Source: Ornithinimicrobium faecis | GTDB taxonomy: Bacteria; Actinomycetota; Actinomycetes; Actinomycetales; Dermatophilaceae | Length of the DNA stretch: 64,000 nucleotides | NCBI RefSeq assembly: GCF_023923225.1 | Contig: NZ_CP099489.1 | Coordinates: forward strand, 4,030,001 to 4,094,000 | Direction of reading: 5' to 3' | Part shown: positions 44,374 through 54,518 of the stretch, one piece after another | Layout of the letters: each line of letters begins with the position of its first letter | How positions within the stretch are numbered: the first letter of the stretch is position 1 | Position numbers and translations under genes: made by a program | Notes under the pieces: generated by a model | Database searches by the model: none | Seen by the model: only the letters and a program-made list of their open reading frames with translations | What the model was told of the DNA's origin: nothing

Positions 44374-45201
44374 ATGGCCCAGAAGAGATCCTCCTCCGGC
44401 AAGAAGGTCGTGCGGGCCGAGAAGGCCCCCGCGAGCAGGACCAGCGAGAGCAAGGGCACCGAGCACGCTCCCGACGTCGAGTCGACCTGGACCGCAACAC
44501 CCGAGGCGCGCAAGAAGGCGGGGACCTTCCGACTCCTGGCAGGGCTGCTGTGGGCCCTGGCCATCGCCGGGGAACTTGTCGGGATCTTCTGGGTCCTTCG
44601 GCAGAGCGACATCAACATGGTGCTGCTGATCGGCCTCATCGTGGTCATCGGAGCGCTCGCGATCGGTGGCTCGCTCCTGTGGAAGAAGGCCAACAGGCTG
44701 GACCCCGCAGAGCGCAAGGACACCGTGCGCTTCTTCGTGCAGAACCAGCTCGGCGCGATCATCACGATCATCGCCTTCCTGCCGCTGATCGTCATGATCC
44801 TGCTCAACGACGACCTCGACAAGAAGGACAAGGCCATCGCTGGCACCGTCGGTGTCGTGGTGGCCGTGATCGCGACGCTGGTCAGCGTCGACTGGGACCC
44901 GCCATCGGTCGAGCAATACACCGCGGAGTCGTCGACCGTCATCGACATCACCGGGGAGGACCTGGTCTATTGGACCAGCTCCGGCGAGGTCTTCCACCTG
45001 TGCCAGGACGCCTCGGCCGTCAACCTGGAGTCCAAGGACAACACCATCTATTCCGGGACGGTCGCTGACGCCCATGCTGCCGGCAAGTCCCGCCTGACCA
45101 AGCAGGTCGCGATGGAGACGAAGCAGTGCGGCTTCGAGGTGGACGAGAGCGAACCCCAGGACACCGACTCCGCAGACCTGAGCGAGGCGCCTGCTCCCTG
45201 A
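44374..45201 (+). CDS. Membrane protein, unknown function
   Basis: A 275-residue protein with a Lys/Ser-rich cytoplasmic N-terminus (about 45 residues). Four membrane segments follow at about residues 50-70, 78-98, 122-142 and 152-172. The C-terminal domain of about 100 residues (VIDITGEDLVYWTSSGEVFHLCQDASAV, then KSRLTKQVAMETKQCGFE) has two Cys and probably lies outside. ATG 44374. Not recognised; divergent from dps. Confidence 0.65.
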   Translation: MAQKRSSSGKKVVRAEKAPASRTSESKGTEHAPDVESTWTATPEARKKAGTFRLLAGLLWALAIAGELVGIFWVLRQSDINMVLLIGLIVVIGALAIGGSLLWKKANRLDPAERKDTVRFFVQNQLGAIITIIAFLPLIVMILLNDDLDKKDKAIAGTVGVVVAVIATLVSVDWDPPSVEQYTAESSTVIDITGEDLVYWTSSGEVFHLCQDASAVNLESKDNTIYSGTVADAHAAGKSRLTKQVAMETKQCGFEVDESEPQDTDSADLSEAPAP

Positions 45202-45231
45202 GCCGGAGCGGCGGCACCCTAGTGTGACCTC

Positions 45232-46602
45232 ATGCCTGACAACGCGCCGTTGACCGACCTGGCCGCCGAACTGCCAGACGGGATGGTTGTCACAGACCCC
45301 GACATCCTGGCCGGTTATCGGCAGGACCGTGCCCTGGACCCGGATGCGGGCACTCCCCTTGCACTGGTGCGCCCGAGCACCACGGCGCAGGTCCAGACGA
45401 TCATCCGCTGGTGCGCCAGCCACGGCATCAAAGTCGTCACCCGCGGCGCCGGGACCAGCCTGTCTGGAGGATCCACGGCAGTCGACGGGGCCCTTGTGTT
45501 GTCCACCGAGCGGATGCGTGACCTGAGCGTCGACACGGCCACCCGCACCGCCACCGTGCAGCCCGGGTTGCTGAACACCGAGGTCAAGGCGGCAGCTGTG
45601 GCGCACGGCCTCTGGTATCCACCAGACCCGTCATCCTTCGAGATCTGCTCGATCGGCGGCAACGTTGCGACCAACGCTGGCGGACTGTGTTGTGTGAAAT
45701 ACGGCGTCACAGTCGACTACGTGCTGGGCCTGGAGGTGGTGCTCGCCGACGGACGCGCCATCCGGGTCGGCGGTCGTCAGATCAAGGACTCGGCAGGGCT
45801 GCCCCTGACCAAGCTGTTTGTCGGCAGCGAGGGCGTGCTGGGCATCATCACCGAGATCACCCTGCGCCTGCTCCCGGCACAGCCTCCCGCCTGCACCGTG
45901 GTGGGAGTCTTTCCGAGCGTCACTGAGGCCGGCCGCGCGGTGCTTGCGGTCACTGACCAGATCCGCCCGGCCATGTTGGAGTTCATGGACGCCGTCGCGG
46001 TCAACGCCGTGGAGGACATGATGACGATGGGGCTCCCGCGCGAAGCGGCTGCCCTGCTCATCGCCCAGTCCGACGCGCCGGGCCCCGCGGGGGCCGAAGA
46101 GGTGGCGCTGATTCAGGCAGCGTTCGAGGCCCACGGTGCCACCGAGTGCTTCTCCACCGACGACCCGGCCGAGGGTGAGGCCTTCACCGCGGCCCGTCGG
46201 GCGGCGATCCCCGCGGTGGAGCGCCTGGGGTCACTGCTGCTGGAAGACGTCGGGGTGCCGCTGCCCGCCCTCCCCGACCTCATCGACGGCGTGGCTGAGA
46301 TCGCTGCCACCCAGGACGTCACGATCTCGGTGATCGCGCACGCTGGCGACGGCAACACACACCCGCTGATCGCCTATGACCCCACGGACGCGGCGCAGCA
46401 CGACCGGGCGCAGGCTGCCTTCGGGCAGATCATGGACCTGGCAATCTCCCTCGGCGGCACCATCACCGGCGAGCACGGCGTCGGCCGCCTGAAGAAGGCA
46501 TGGCTGCCAGACCAGGTGGGCCCCGATGTGATGCAGGTGACCGCTGCGATCAAGGCAGCTCTGGACCCCGACGGGCTGCTCAACCCCGGAGTGCTCCTGT
46601 GA
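45232..46602 (+). CDS. FAD-linked oxidase, GlcD / D-2-hydroxyacid dehydrogenase type
   Basis: A 456-residue flavoprotein of the VAO/PCMH family. The FAD site TRGAGTSLSGGST is near residue 70. DPSSFEICSIGGNVATNAGG and GVTVDYVLGLEVVLADGR are GlcD-like, and the C-terminal substrate domain has ISVIAHAGDGNTHPLIAYD and GGTITGEHGVGRLKKAWL. It likely oxidises a D-2-hydroxyacid such as glycolate, lactate or hydroxyglutarate. No GlcE/GlcF partners are adjacent. Two copies of TGACGCCTCGCGCG directly follow the gene. Confidence 0.9.
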   Translation: MPDNAPLTDLAAELPDGMVVTDPDILAGYRQDRALDPDAGTPLALVRPSTTAQVQTIIRWCASHGIKVVTRGAGTSLSGGSTAVDGALVLSTERMRDLSVDTATRTATVQPGLLNTEVKAAAVAHGLWYPPDPSSFEICSIGGNVATNAGGLCCVKYGVTVDYVLGLEVVLADGRAIRVGGRQIKDSAGLPLTKLFVGSEGVLGIITEITLRLLPAQPPACTVVGVFPSVTEAGRAVLAVTDQIRPAMLEFMDAVAVNAVEDMMTMGLPREAAALLIAQSDAPGPAGAEEVALIQAAFEAHGATECFSTDDPAEGEAFTAARRAAIPAVERLGSLLLEDVGVPLPALPDLIDGVAEIAATQDVTISVIAHAGDGNTHPLIAYDPTDAAQHDRAQAAFGQIMDLAISLGGTITGEHGVGRLKKAWLPDQVGPDVMQVTAAIKAALDPDGLLNPGVLL

Positions 46603-46678
46603 CGCCTCGCGCGTGACGCCTCGCGCGTGATGGCTCTCGGGGTGGCGCCTCCCTGCCCGCCCAAATCTCCATCGCGGG

Positions 46679-47287
46679 TCACTCAACGGTTAGCACTCCT
46701 CCCCCGCTGAGCAGGGCTCCGGCCAGCGCTAGGATCACCGGCACCACGGTGGTCAGGACGAAGCCTGGGAGGAAAGCCAGCCCCAGCGGAAGCACCAGCC
46801 GCACCCCCAGCCGGGCGGTTGCGGCCTCCACGCGATCAAGTCGCTCCCGCCGCGCGTCGCCAGCTGCTCGTCGCAGCAAATCGGCCGGGGGCACACCGGC
46901 TCGGGCCGCTAGCCGCAGGGCCCGGCCCGCTGGCTCCCAACGCGTGGGAGCCGCTGACCAGGCTGCCTCGTCGGGCAGACCCCACTCCAGAGCAGCCGCC
47001 ACCGACCGCAGCTCCTGGCCCGTGCTGCCGGGGAGCCGGTCGGCCGTCGTGCGCAGCGCACCAACGGTGCTCGCCCCGGCCTGCAGAGCCAGCGCCAACA
47101 GATCAAGGACGTCCGGCACGGTGAGCTCCTGCTCCGCGTGACGCCGGCGCCACAGTGCAGTTGCCCGACCCCACACACTGCGCGAGCGGTCAGCTCCTGC
47201 TGCCACGAAGGCCCGAGCACCGCGGCGCGAGGGCCAGGCCAGCACCGCGAGCGCGGCCAGGGCTGCGGCAACCAGTGGATCGTTCAC
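46679..47287 (-). CDS. tadC: Type II/IV secretion F-family platform protein (TadC-like)
   Basis: A 202-residue membrane protein with a GspF-type core: LTVPDVLDLLALALQAGASTVGALR, an Ala-rich helical domain, and C-terminal membrane segments (VLPLGLAFLPGFVLTTVVPVILALAGALL). It pairs with the TadB-like protein to form the inner-membrane platform of the pilus machine. GTG at 47287 overlaps the tadB stop (GTGA). The longer open frame upstream is within tadB. Confidence 0.83.
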   Translation of the reverse strand: MNDPLVAAALAALAVLAWPSRRGARAFVAAGADRSRSVWGRATALWRRRHAEQELTVPDVLDLLALALQAGASTVGALRTTADRLPGSTGQELRSVAAALEWGLPDEAAWSAAPTRWEPAGRALRLAARAGVPPADLLRRAAGDARRERLDRVEAATARLGVRLVLPLGLAFLPGFVLTTVVPVILALAGALLSGGGVLTVE

Positions 47288-48009
47288 TGCTGGTGCACCA
47301 CCTTGGTGATCATGCGCGAGACGATCAGACGCCCGACGACGATCACGCCGGCGCCCACGGCGAGGCTCACCAGCGCAACGGGCGTGCCATAGAGCTGGGT
47401 CGGGGTGATCCCCATCAGCAGCGCGATCCCGATGCCTGCGACGGGCAGGAGGGTGAGGATCGTCGCGGTGGTGCGCGCACCGACGGTCGCCGTCTCCAGC
47501 CGGCTCGCCAGGTCGCGTCCCGAGCGGAGCGCCCGCCCAGCACTGTCCACCGCGTCCGCCAGCGGCGCGCCCAATCGCTCGCTGATCAACCAGGACCGAG
47601 CCAACAGCTCCAGCTCGGCGCTGCGCGCCGACCGAGCCGCCCGCAACCACGCGGGCCCACAGGCACGTCCCTCACGGGCGGCATCCACGACCACGGCCAG
47701 TCGCTGACGCACGTGCTCCTCACTGCCGCGCAGTGCGAGCGACAGGGCCTCTGCCGGTGGGAGTCCGACCCGCAGGGAGGCCGACAGCTGATCAAGCAGC
47801 GGCAACCACCGGGCGGACTCGCTGACCGACCCTCGCCCAACAAGCCCCAGACGTCGACCGGCACTGGTGAGCCTGGCCCGCCATCGCCTCCACGAGCTCC
47901 CAGGCAGCAGCTGGTCCCGGGCCGCCCTGGCACGGATAGCCCGCTCCGTCCGCCCTGCTGGCCAGGACAGCACCGCAGCAAGCACGCAGACGCCGGTGAG
48001 CAGGCTCAC
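47284..48009 (-). CDS. tadB: Type II/IV secretion F-family platform protein (TadB-like)
   Basis: A 241-residue protein with an N-terminal membrane segment (VSLLTGVCVLAAVLSWPAG). A GspF domain follows (LLDQLSASLRVGLPPAEALSLAL, SERLGAPLADAVDSAGRALR), then two C-terminal membrane segments (ILTLLPVAGIGIALLMGI, LVSLAVGAGVIVVGRLI). GTG at 48009 overlaps the tadA stop. Confidence 0.83.
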   Translation of the reverse strand: MSLLTGVCVLAAVLSWPAGRTERAIRARAARDQLLPGSSWRRWRARLTSAGRRLGLVGRGSVSESARWLPLLDQLSASLRVGLPPAEALSLALRGSEEHVRQRLAVVVDAAREGRACGPAWLRAARSARSAELELLARSWLISERLGAPLADAVDSAGRALRSGRDLASRLETATVGARTTATILTLLPVAGIGIALLMGITPTQLYGTPVALVSLAVGAGVIVVGRLIVSRMITKVVHQQ

Positions 48010-49172
48010 GGTCGTCCGCCCTCTCCGGAGCAATCACCGAGCAGGCCGCGAAGCAACGCCCAGCCGGGCGCGGACTCACCGTCGGGACCGAGCGCTGGCA
48101 CCACTGTTGCGAGTCGCTCGCCGGGGGCGCGCTGCACCACACCGATCTCACGGACCGTGCGCCGGCCACCGTCGCGGGCCAGGTGGACCACCACGCGGAT
48201 CGCGCTGGCCAACTGGGCGTGGACGGCATCGGTGGGCAGACCAGCCAGGGCACCGAGCGCCTCGAACCGGGACGGCACGTCGGCGACCGCATTGGCATGC
48301 AGCGTGCTGGCGCCACCCTCGTGGCCGGTGTTGAGCGCGCTCATCATCTCGCGCACCTCTGCTCCTCGGACCTCACCGATCACCAGGCGGTCAGGACGCA
48401 TCCGCAGGGACTGGCGCACCAGGGTCGTCAGCGTCACCTCTCCGCGGCCCTCCACGTTGGCGGCGCGTCCCTGCAACCGCACCACGTGGGGGTGCCGGAC
48501 AGCCAGCTCGCGGGTGTCCTCGACCAACACGATCCGATCCCCGTGGTCCACGGCCTGCAACATGGCGCCGAGCAGTGTCGTCTTGCCCGAGCCGGTGCCG
48601 CCGGTGATCACAAACGACACGCGCCGGCGGACGAGATCTCGCAGGAGCTGTTCAATCTGCCCGTTGAGCATCCCCCAGCTCCGCAGCGTGGCCAGGTCCG
48701 GGCTGTCGCGGCGCGGGATCCGCAGACTCAGGTGTGCTCCTCCCGCCACCAGCGGCGGCAACATGGCGTGCAGGCGCACGCCACCGGGCAGCAGTCCATC
48801 CACCCAGGGGCTGGCGTCGTCCAGCCGTGCTCCGGCCAGGGTCGCCAGGCGCACCGCCAGGCGGCGCACGGAGTCTGTCTCCGAGAACCTGGTCGGGTGC
48901 TGGATCAGTCCCTCGCCACGATCAACCCAGACCCCGTCCAGGCCGTTCACCAGGATGTCTGTGACGGCGGGGTCTGCCAGCAACGGCTCCAGCGGCCCGG
49001 CACCGAGCACCTCGCTGCGCAACTCGTCCCGGAGCGAGGCCACGCCGGCGCTGCCCAGGCGCACCGACTCCTGCTCGGCGATGGCGTCGACAGCCTGGGC
49101 AGACGGTGTCCGCCCGGCCCTGATCTGTTGCCACACACGGTCTCTGGCCGACTCCTCGTCACTCACGCTCAC
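48006..49172 (-). CDS. tadA: Tad pilus assembly ATPase (TadA/CpaF-like)
   Basis: Secretion ATPase of 388 residues. GPLEPLLADPAVTDILVNGLDGVWVDRGEG is the CpaF N-terminal domain. Walker A is ITGGTGSGKTTLLGAML (near 180), the Asp box is RIVLVEDTRELAV, and Walker B and the His box are RPDRLVIGEVRGAEVREMMSALNTGHEGGASTLHAN. It powers fibre assembly. GTG at 49172 overlaps the ssd stop (GTGA); the longer frame upstream lies within ssd. Confidence 0.92.
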   Translation of the reverse strand: MSVSDEESARDRVWQQIRAGRTPSAQAVDAIAEQESVRLGSAGVASLRDELRSEVLGAGPLEPLLADPAVTDILVNGLDGVWVDRGEGLIQHPTRFSETDSVRRLAVRLATLAGARLDDASPWVDGLLPGGVRLHAMLPPLVAGGAHLSLRIPRRDSPDLATLRSWGMLNGQIEQLLRDLVRRRVSFVITGGTGSGKTTLLGAMLQAVDHGDRIVLVEDTRELAVRHPHVVRLQGRAANVEGRGEVTLTTLVRQSLRMRPDRLVIGEVRGAEVREMMSALNTGHEGGASTLHANAVADVPSRFEALGALAGLPTDAVHAQLASAIRVVVHLARDGGRRTVREIGVVQRAPGERLATVVPALGPDGESAPGWALLRGLLGDCSGEGGRP

Positions 49173-49924
49173 GCCGCCCGCACCATCGGCAGCACCCGGG
49201 ACAGCACCTCGTCGGCCGCCTCCGCCAGGGGACCTGAGTCGCTGCCGACCGCAGCACCGCGCTCCAGACAGACCGAGACCGAGCGGTCCTCCCCCAGCCG
49301 GACCAGCACCGGCGCATCGAGGATCTCGGCGAGAGTCTGGTCGCTCAGCGGGGTCGGCGAGCGCACCACGAGACCAGCGAGAGCCTGCCCGGTCGACTCC
49401 TCGAGATGCTTCGCCGTGGCGGCAGCAGCACCGATGCCGGCCACCGAGGCGTCCAGCACCAGGACCAGTTCGTCGCAGGCCGACCACCACCGCTGGTGGC
49501 CCGTGACAGGGACCCCTGGTCGCGGCAGGTCCAGCACCGTGATCTCAACCGCCGCCCGCACGGCCGACAGCACGGGCTGCGGGCCAGTCGGCTCCGCGGG
49601 GGTGTCTGCGCCCCAGGACAGGCAGCGCACCCCCGCAGCGCTGGCCGGCAACTCACCGACCAGTCGCTGTGGGTCCACGTCGCCGCGGATGTCACGCAAC
49701 TGCGGCCACCGCAGACCGGGCACAAGATCCATCCCCGCCAGAACGTCCAGGCCGCCGCTCCACGGATGCCCATCGATGAGCGCCACGTCGCGACGAGCAG
49801 CAGCAGCGCGGACGGCGCACGCCGCGGCCAGCACACTGGCTCCCACCCCTCCGGAGGCACCGAGCACCCCGAGCACGAACCCCTCACCGGCCGGGGTCAC
49901 CACAACTTCTTGCCGCACCGTCAT
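49169..49924 (-). CDS. ssd: Septum site-determining Ssd / CpaE-like ATPase
   Basis: A 251-residue MinD/ParA-superfamily protein. A deviant P-loop, LGASGGVGASVLAAACA (about residues 18-34), keeps the GG.G frame but has Ala where Walker Lys-Thr is expected, and no signature Lys is obvious, so ATP use is doubtful. ALIDGHPWSGGLDVLAGMD and EITVLDLPRPG follow. It heads the ssd-tadA-tadB-tadC operon, as Rv3660c does; Ssd influences septation in mycobacteria and CpaE localises pilus machines. ATG at 49924. Confidence 0.83.
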   Translation of the reverse strand: MTVRQEVVVTPAGEGFVLGVLGASGGVGASVLAAACAVRAAAARRDVALIDGHPWSGGLDVLAGMDLVPGLRWPQLRDIRGDVDPQRLVGELPASAAGVRCLSWGADTPAEPTGPQPVLSAVRAAVEITVLDLPRPGVPVTGHQRWWSACDELVLVLDASVAGIGAAAATAKHLEESTGQALAGLVVRSPTPLSDQTLAEILDAPVLVRLGEDRSVSVCLERGAAVGSDSGPLAEAADEVLSRVLPMVRAA

Positions 49925-50044
49925 GGCCAGCAACCTTCGACCCGCTGCGGGTCGGGGACCAGACCTCTGGGCTCACCTGTGGACAGGTCAGCGACCGAGA
50001 CGTCCCTGTGGACCGCCCACGGAGGACGCACAATTGGAGGGGGA

Positions 50045-50118
50045 AAGGGGACGGCCCCCGCGGGGGGAGCGGGGGCCGTCGGTGATGTAGGTCAGGGGGG
50101 GATGACCTACACCACCCG
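50045..50118 (-). ncRNA. 6C RNA (two C-loop hairpins)
   Basis: On the minus strand, hairpin 1 (50116-50081) has a 14-base stem GGTGGTGTAGGTCA/TGACCTACATCACC with a loop of T plus seven C. Hairpin 2 (50080-50050) has a 12-base stem GACGGCCCCCGC/GCGGGGGCCGTC with loop TCCCCCC. Two adjacent hairpins with at least six C in each loop define the actinobacterial 6C RNA. The one imperfect pair in stem 1 is G.U only if the minus strand is transcribed. The site, upstream of ssd, is where the mycobacterial homologue (B11) lies, from memory. Confidence 0.88.
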
Positions 50119-50147
50119 CGCTACGACCCTTTCGGGGAGCGCAGTAC

Positions 50148-50153
50148 TGTCAA
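50148..50153 (-). promoter_or_regulatory. TTGACA -35 element for the 6C RNA
   Basis: TTGACA on the minus strand is about 32 bases upstream of hairpin 1 of the 6C RNA. That is the right distance for a transcript starting at about 50117. The -10 region is poor (AGGGTC at the 17-base spacing), so the assignment is partial. Confidence 0.4.
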
Positions 50154-50154
50154 G

Positions 50155-50430
50155 TATGCACCACACCAGCCGCCCTGAGCAAACTCATGGCAAAGTCGAG
50201 ATGACGAGATAGTGACGAGCAGCGGTGGCGGCCCGGGTGATCAGTGCGTGCACTTCGTTGTCGGGCCCGGCAAGCCGGACCTCGAACGGTCCATCAGTGG
50301 ACTGGCCGCGCGTGGGTGCCCGGGTCGTCACCGCCGGCAGCGGACGGATCCGCTGCAGGTCTCCTTTGTACTCCTGAACTGCCCTTTTGGGAAGAGCCAG
50401 CCCTCACCGGGAGCGGTCGCGGAACGGGTC
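50155..50430 (+). ncRNA. Candidate Ms1-like (6S-like) RNA
   Basis: The segment has no credible protein gene but has nested long-range complementarity: GCAGCGG (50219-50225) with CCGCTGC (50350-50356), GGCGG (50227-50231) with CCGCC (50331-50335), and CCCGGG (50232-50237) with CCCGGG (50319-50324). Local hairpins such as GGACC..GGTCC lie inside. From memory, Ms1 (MTS2823) lies between Rv3661 and Rv3662c, equivalent to this gap. GCAGCGGA/TCCGCTGC (50337-50356) followed by CTCCTTT could be its terminator. Strand and ends are inferred. Confidence 0.4.
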
Positions 50431-50435
50431 AACGG

Positions 50436-51311
50436 TCAGGTCAGCCGCCCGGCGAGCACGGCGTCGGCGATGGCCGTGCCGGCTCGAGCCCCCGTCACCG
50501 AGGCCTCGGCGCACTGCAGGATCCAGAGCCGGACTCCCTCGGCACCGCCCTGACCGTATGCCGTGAGCGCACCTCGGTAGTCCGCCCCCACCTTCTGGGC
50601 GTGGCCCAGCTCGGGGACCGCGACCCCCGTGGGGTCCAGTCCCCCGACGCGGTGCACCACCCGCTCGAGCGCGCGGGCCACCAGTCCGTTGCCGCTGACG
50701 AACGGGCGGATCGTCACCAGCTCGGCGTGGACCAGGGAGGCCACCACCAGGGCGGAGCCGCCGGACCGGAGCGTGCCCAGGAGGTCATAGACCTGACCGA
50801 GCCGCTGCGGGAGCTGCTCGGCCGGCACCGCCTCGCCGAGGTCGCCGAACTCGGTGCTGGTCTCCCCCGCCTGGCGCGGACGTCCGATCTGTTCGGCAGG
50901 GAGCAGGTCAGCGGTCGCGGCGACGTGCAGGCGGGCCAACAGCTGCGCCGGGCTGCTCATCGCTGCCGCACCGACCAACTCGGTCGCCGCGGTCACCTGC
51001 ACCCCGGCCTTGAGGACTCGCTCGACCGGGTCGAGCTCCTCCGACCAGGCGACAGCGCCGCGCATGATGTCGCGCACCAGCCTGACGGTGCCCTGTGACC
51101 CGGCGGGCTCGGAGCCCTCGAGCAGTGCCGTGGCCGTCGCGCCGCGCACCCGGGACTCGGCGGCTGCCTCCGGGATGCGCCGCCGCAGCGCCTGGTGCCA
51201 GCGCAGCTCGGTGCTCGCCGTGCGCGTCTGCTCCACCGCCTCGGCGACGCCCGGCAGTGCGAGCAACGACAGCACCTGCTCGGCCACGCCCGTTCCAGAT
51301 CTCACGGGCAC
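50436..51311 (-). CDS. Degenerate Fic-domain protein (Rv3662c/SCO3559-position)
   Basis: A 291-residue protein. VHAELVTIRPFVSGNGLVARALERV (near residue 215) aligns with the Fic motif HxFx(D/E)GNGRxxR. The catalytic His is Arg (RPF), the acidic residue is Ser, and the first Arg is Leu (GNGLVAR), so AMP transfer is unlikely. ALLEGSEPAG near residue 75 may be a remnant inhibitory-helix-like segment. Homologues at this position are often labelled oxidoreductase without evidence. Start at GTG 51311 or 51305. Confidence 0.72.
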   Translation of the reverse strand: MPVRSGTGVAEQVLSLLALPGVAEAVEQTRTASTELRWHQALRRRIPEAAAESRVRGATATALLEGSEPAGSQGTVRLVRDIMRGAVAWSEELDPVERVLKAGVQVTAATELVGAAAMSSPAQLLARLHVAATADLLPAEQIGRPRQAGETSTEFGDLGEAVPAEQLPQRLGQVYDLLGTLRSGGSALVVASLVHAELVTIRPFVSGNGLVARALERVVHRVGGLDPTGVAVPELGHAQKVGADYRGALTAYGQGGAEGVRLWILQCAEASVTGARAGTAIADAVLAGRLT

Positions 51312-51423
51312 AGCGTAAGCGGCGCCAACCGGCCCGAGTCGACCGGCGTCATACGGGGCACAGGCGGGCACGAACCGACCACCGACGGAAGGCCTCGACC
51401 CGACATCTGATCAGGAGGCAGTC

Positions 51424-52092
51424 ATGCACACCTCACTATCGGCCCCCTTCGCCCGCAGCGCACGCAGGTCGCGAGGCACACGCCACACCCGCAGACGCTG
51501 GGCGGCCGGCGCCGTCGCCGTCCTCGCCCTGGCCACGGCCGCACCCGCACCCGGCGCGCCGCCGCCACAGTCGGCCGCCGCCCGCACCCTGGCGGTCTCC
51601 GTGGGTGCCGCGATGCAGGGCAAGCCCTACTGCGGCATCGGGTGGGGATCGCTGGCCAAGACGAACGGGACCACCCTCACCAGTGGCACGGTGCAGGATG
51701 TCCGGGCCGGACGGCATACCTGCTTTGACCGTCTCGTGATCGACGTGGCCGACGTGCCCCGGTCGATGACCTATGACGTGCGCTATGTCGACGCGGTCCA
51801 CCGGGACGGGTCCGGGCAGGTCGTGCCGCTGGCCGGCGGCGCCGACCTGCAGATCGTCCTGCGCGCCCCGGCCCACCAGGACGGCGCACCGACCTACACC
51901 CCCGCGGACCCCGACGCCCTGGTCAACGTGCGCGGGTGGGACACCTTCCGACAGGTCGCGCTGGCAGGCAGCTTCGAGGGGCAGACCACCGTCGGCCTGG
52001 GGGTGCGCGCCCGTCTCCCGTTCCGGGTCATGGTGCTCGACGGCCCGGGTGACGGTGCACGACTGGTGGTCGACGTGGCCCACCGCTGGTGA
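51424..52092 (+). CDS. Secreted AMIN-like domain protein
   Basis: A 222-residue exported protein. A long Arg-rich signal (ARRSRGTRHTRRRWAAGAVAVLALATAAPAPGA) allows Tat or Sec export. The mature part has YCGIGWGSLAKT, VQDVRAGRHTCFDRLVIDV (two Cys likely paired) and FRVMVLDGPGDGARLVVDVAHRW at the end, the pattern of the AMIN-like family of actinobacteria. Its role is unknown; AMIN domains bind cell-wall components. ATG has AGGAGG upstream. It is divergent from the Fic gene. Confidence 0.8.
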   Translation: MHTSLSAPFARSARRSRGTRHTRRRWAAGAVAVLALATAAPAPGAPPPQSAAARTLAVSVGAAMQGKPYCGIGWGSLAKTNGTTLTSGTVQDVRAGRHTCFDRLVIDVADVPRSMTYDVRYVDAVHRDGSGQVVPLAGGADLQIVLRAPAHQDGAPTYTPADPDALVNVRGWDTFRQVALAGSFEGQTTVGLGVRARLPFRVMVLDGPGDGARLVVDVAHRW

Positions 52093-52229
52093 CCACTGGT
52101 CCCGGCCGCGACGACCGCTGACCCCTCGGTGGGCACCGGTCGTCGCGACGGGGGCGGGCCGCTGTTGCCACACGTGCGGTGAGAGTGTTGGCTGTGGTGG
52201 AGAGACCACCCCTGATTCGAGGAGGCACC

Positions 52230-54215
<1,986 letters not shown>

Positions 54216-54219
54216 CCAA

Positions 54220-54315
54220 TTTTGATAGAGGTCTCGCACGCCCTGCCCGTCTTTTGATACAGGTCTCGTACGCGCTGCCCGTCTTTTGATAGAGGTCTCG
54301 CACGCCCTGCCAACC
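54220..54315. repeat. 32-base tandem repeat downstream of acs
   Basis: Three 32-base units begin at 54220, 54252 and 54284 (core TTTTGATAGAGGTCTCGCAC), differing at few positions. Two more degraded copies run to about 54374, sharing GGTCTCGC or GATCTCGCAC. The array starts four bases past the acs stop. It is not a CRISPR array: no spacers separate the units. Confidence 0.88.
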
Positions 54316-54518
54316 TGAGGGGTCGCGATCTCGCACGTCCGGCCTGCCTGAGTGGTGGCGGTCTCGCTCACACCTTCCGCGTTTTCTTTGCGAAGAACTT
54401 ACTCTCGTGGGGTCCCCTCCAGACGATCGGAGCGGCAGACTTAAGGCATCGACACGCAGCCGCGGTCCACTCCCTCGGAAAGCGGCAGGCACCGGCTGTC
54501 ACGGGACCGGAGTCGACA
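54316..54518 (+). other. Gap between acs repeats and strong terminator
   Basis: About 200 bases with no open frame I can support. The stretch 54380-54405 (TTTTCTTTGCGAAGAACTTACT) is AT-rich and might hold a promoter, giving a small RNA ending at the terminator 54519-54565. That is a suggestion only. Confidence 0.3.

Noticed and set aside
54220..54374. CRISPR-like array after acs
   Set aside because: Units are contiguous with no unique spacers, and no cas genes are present.
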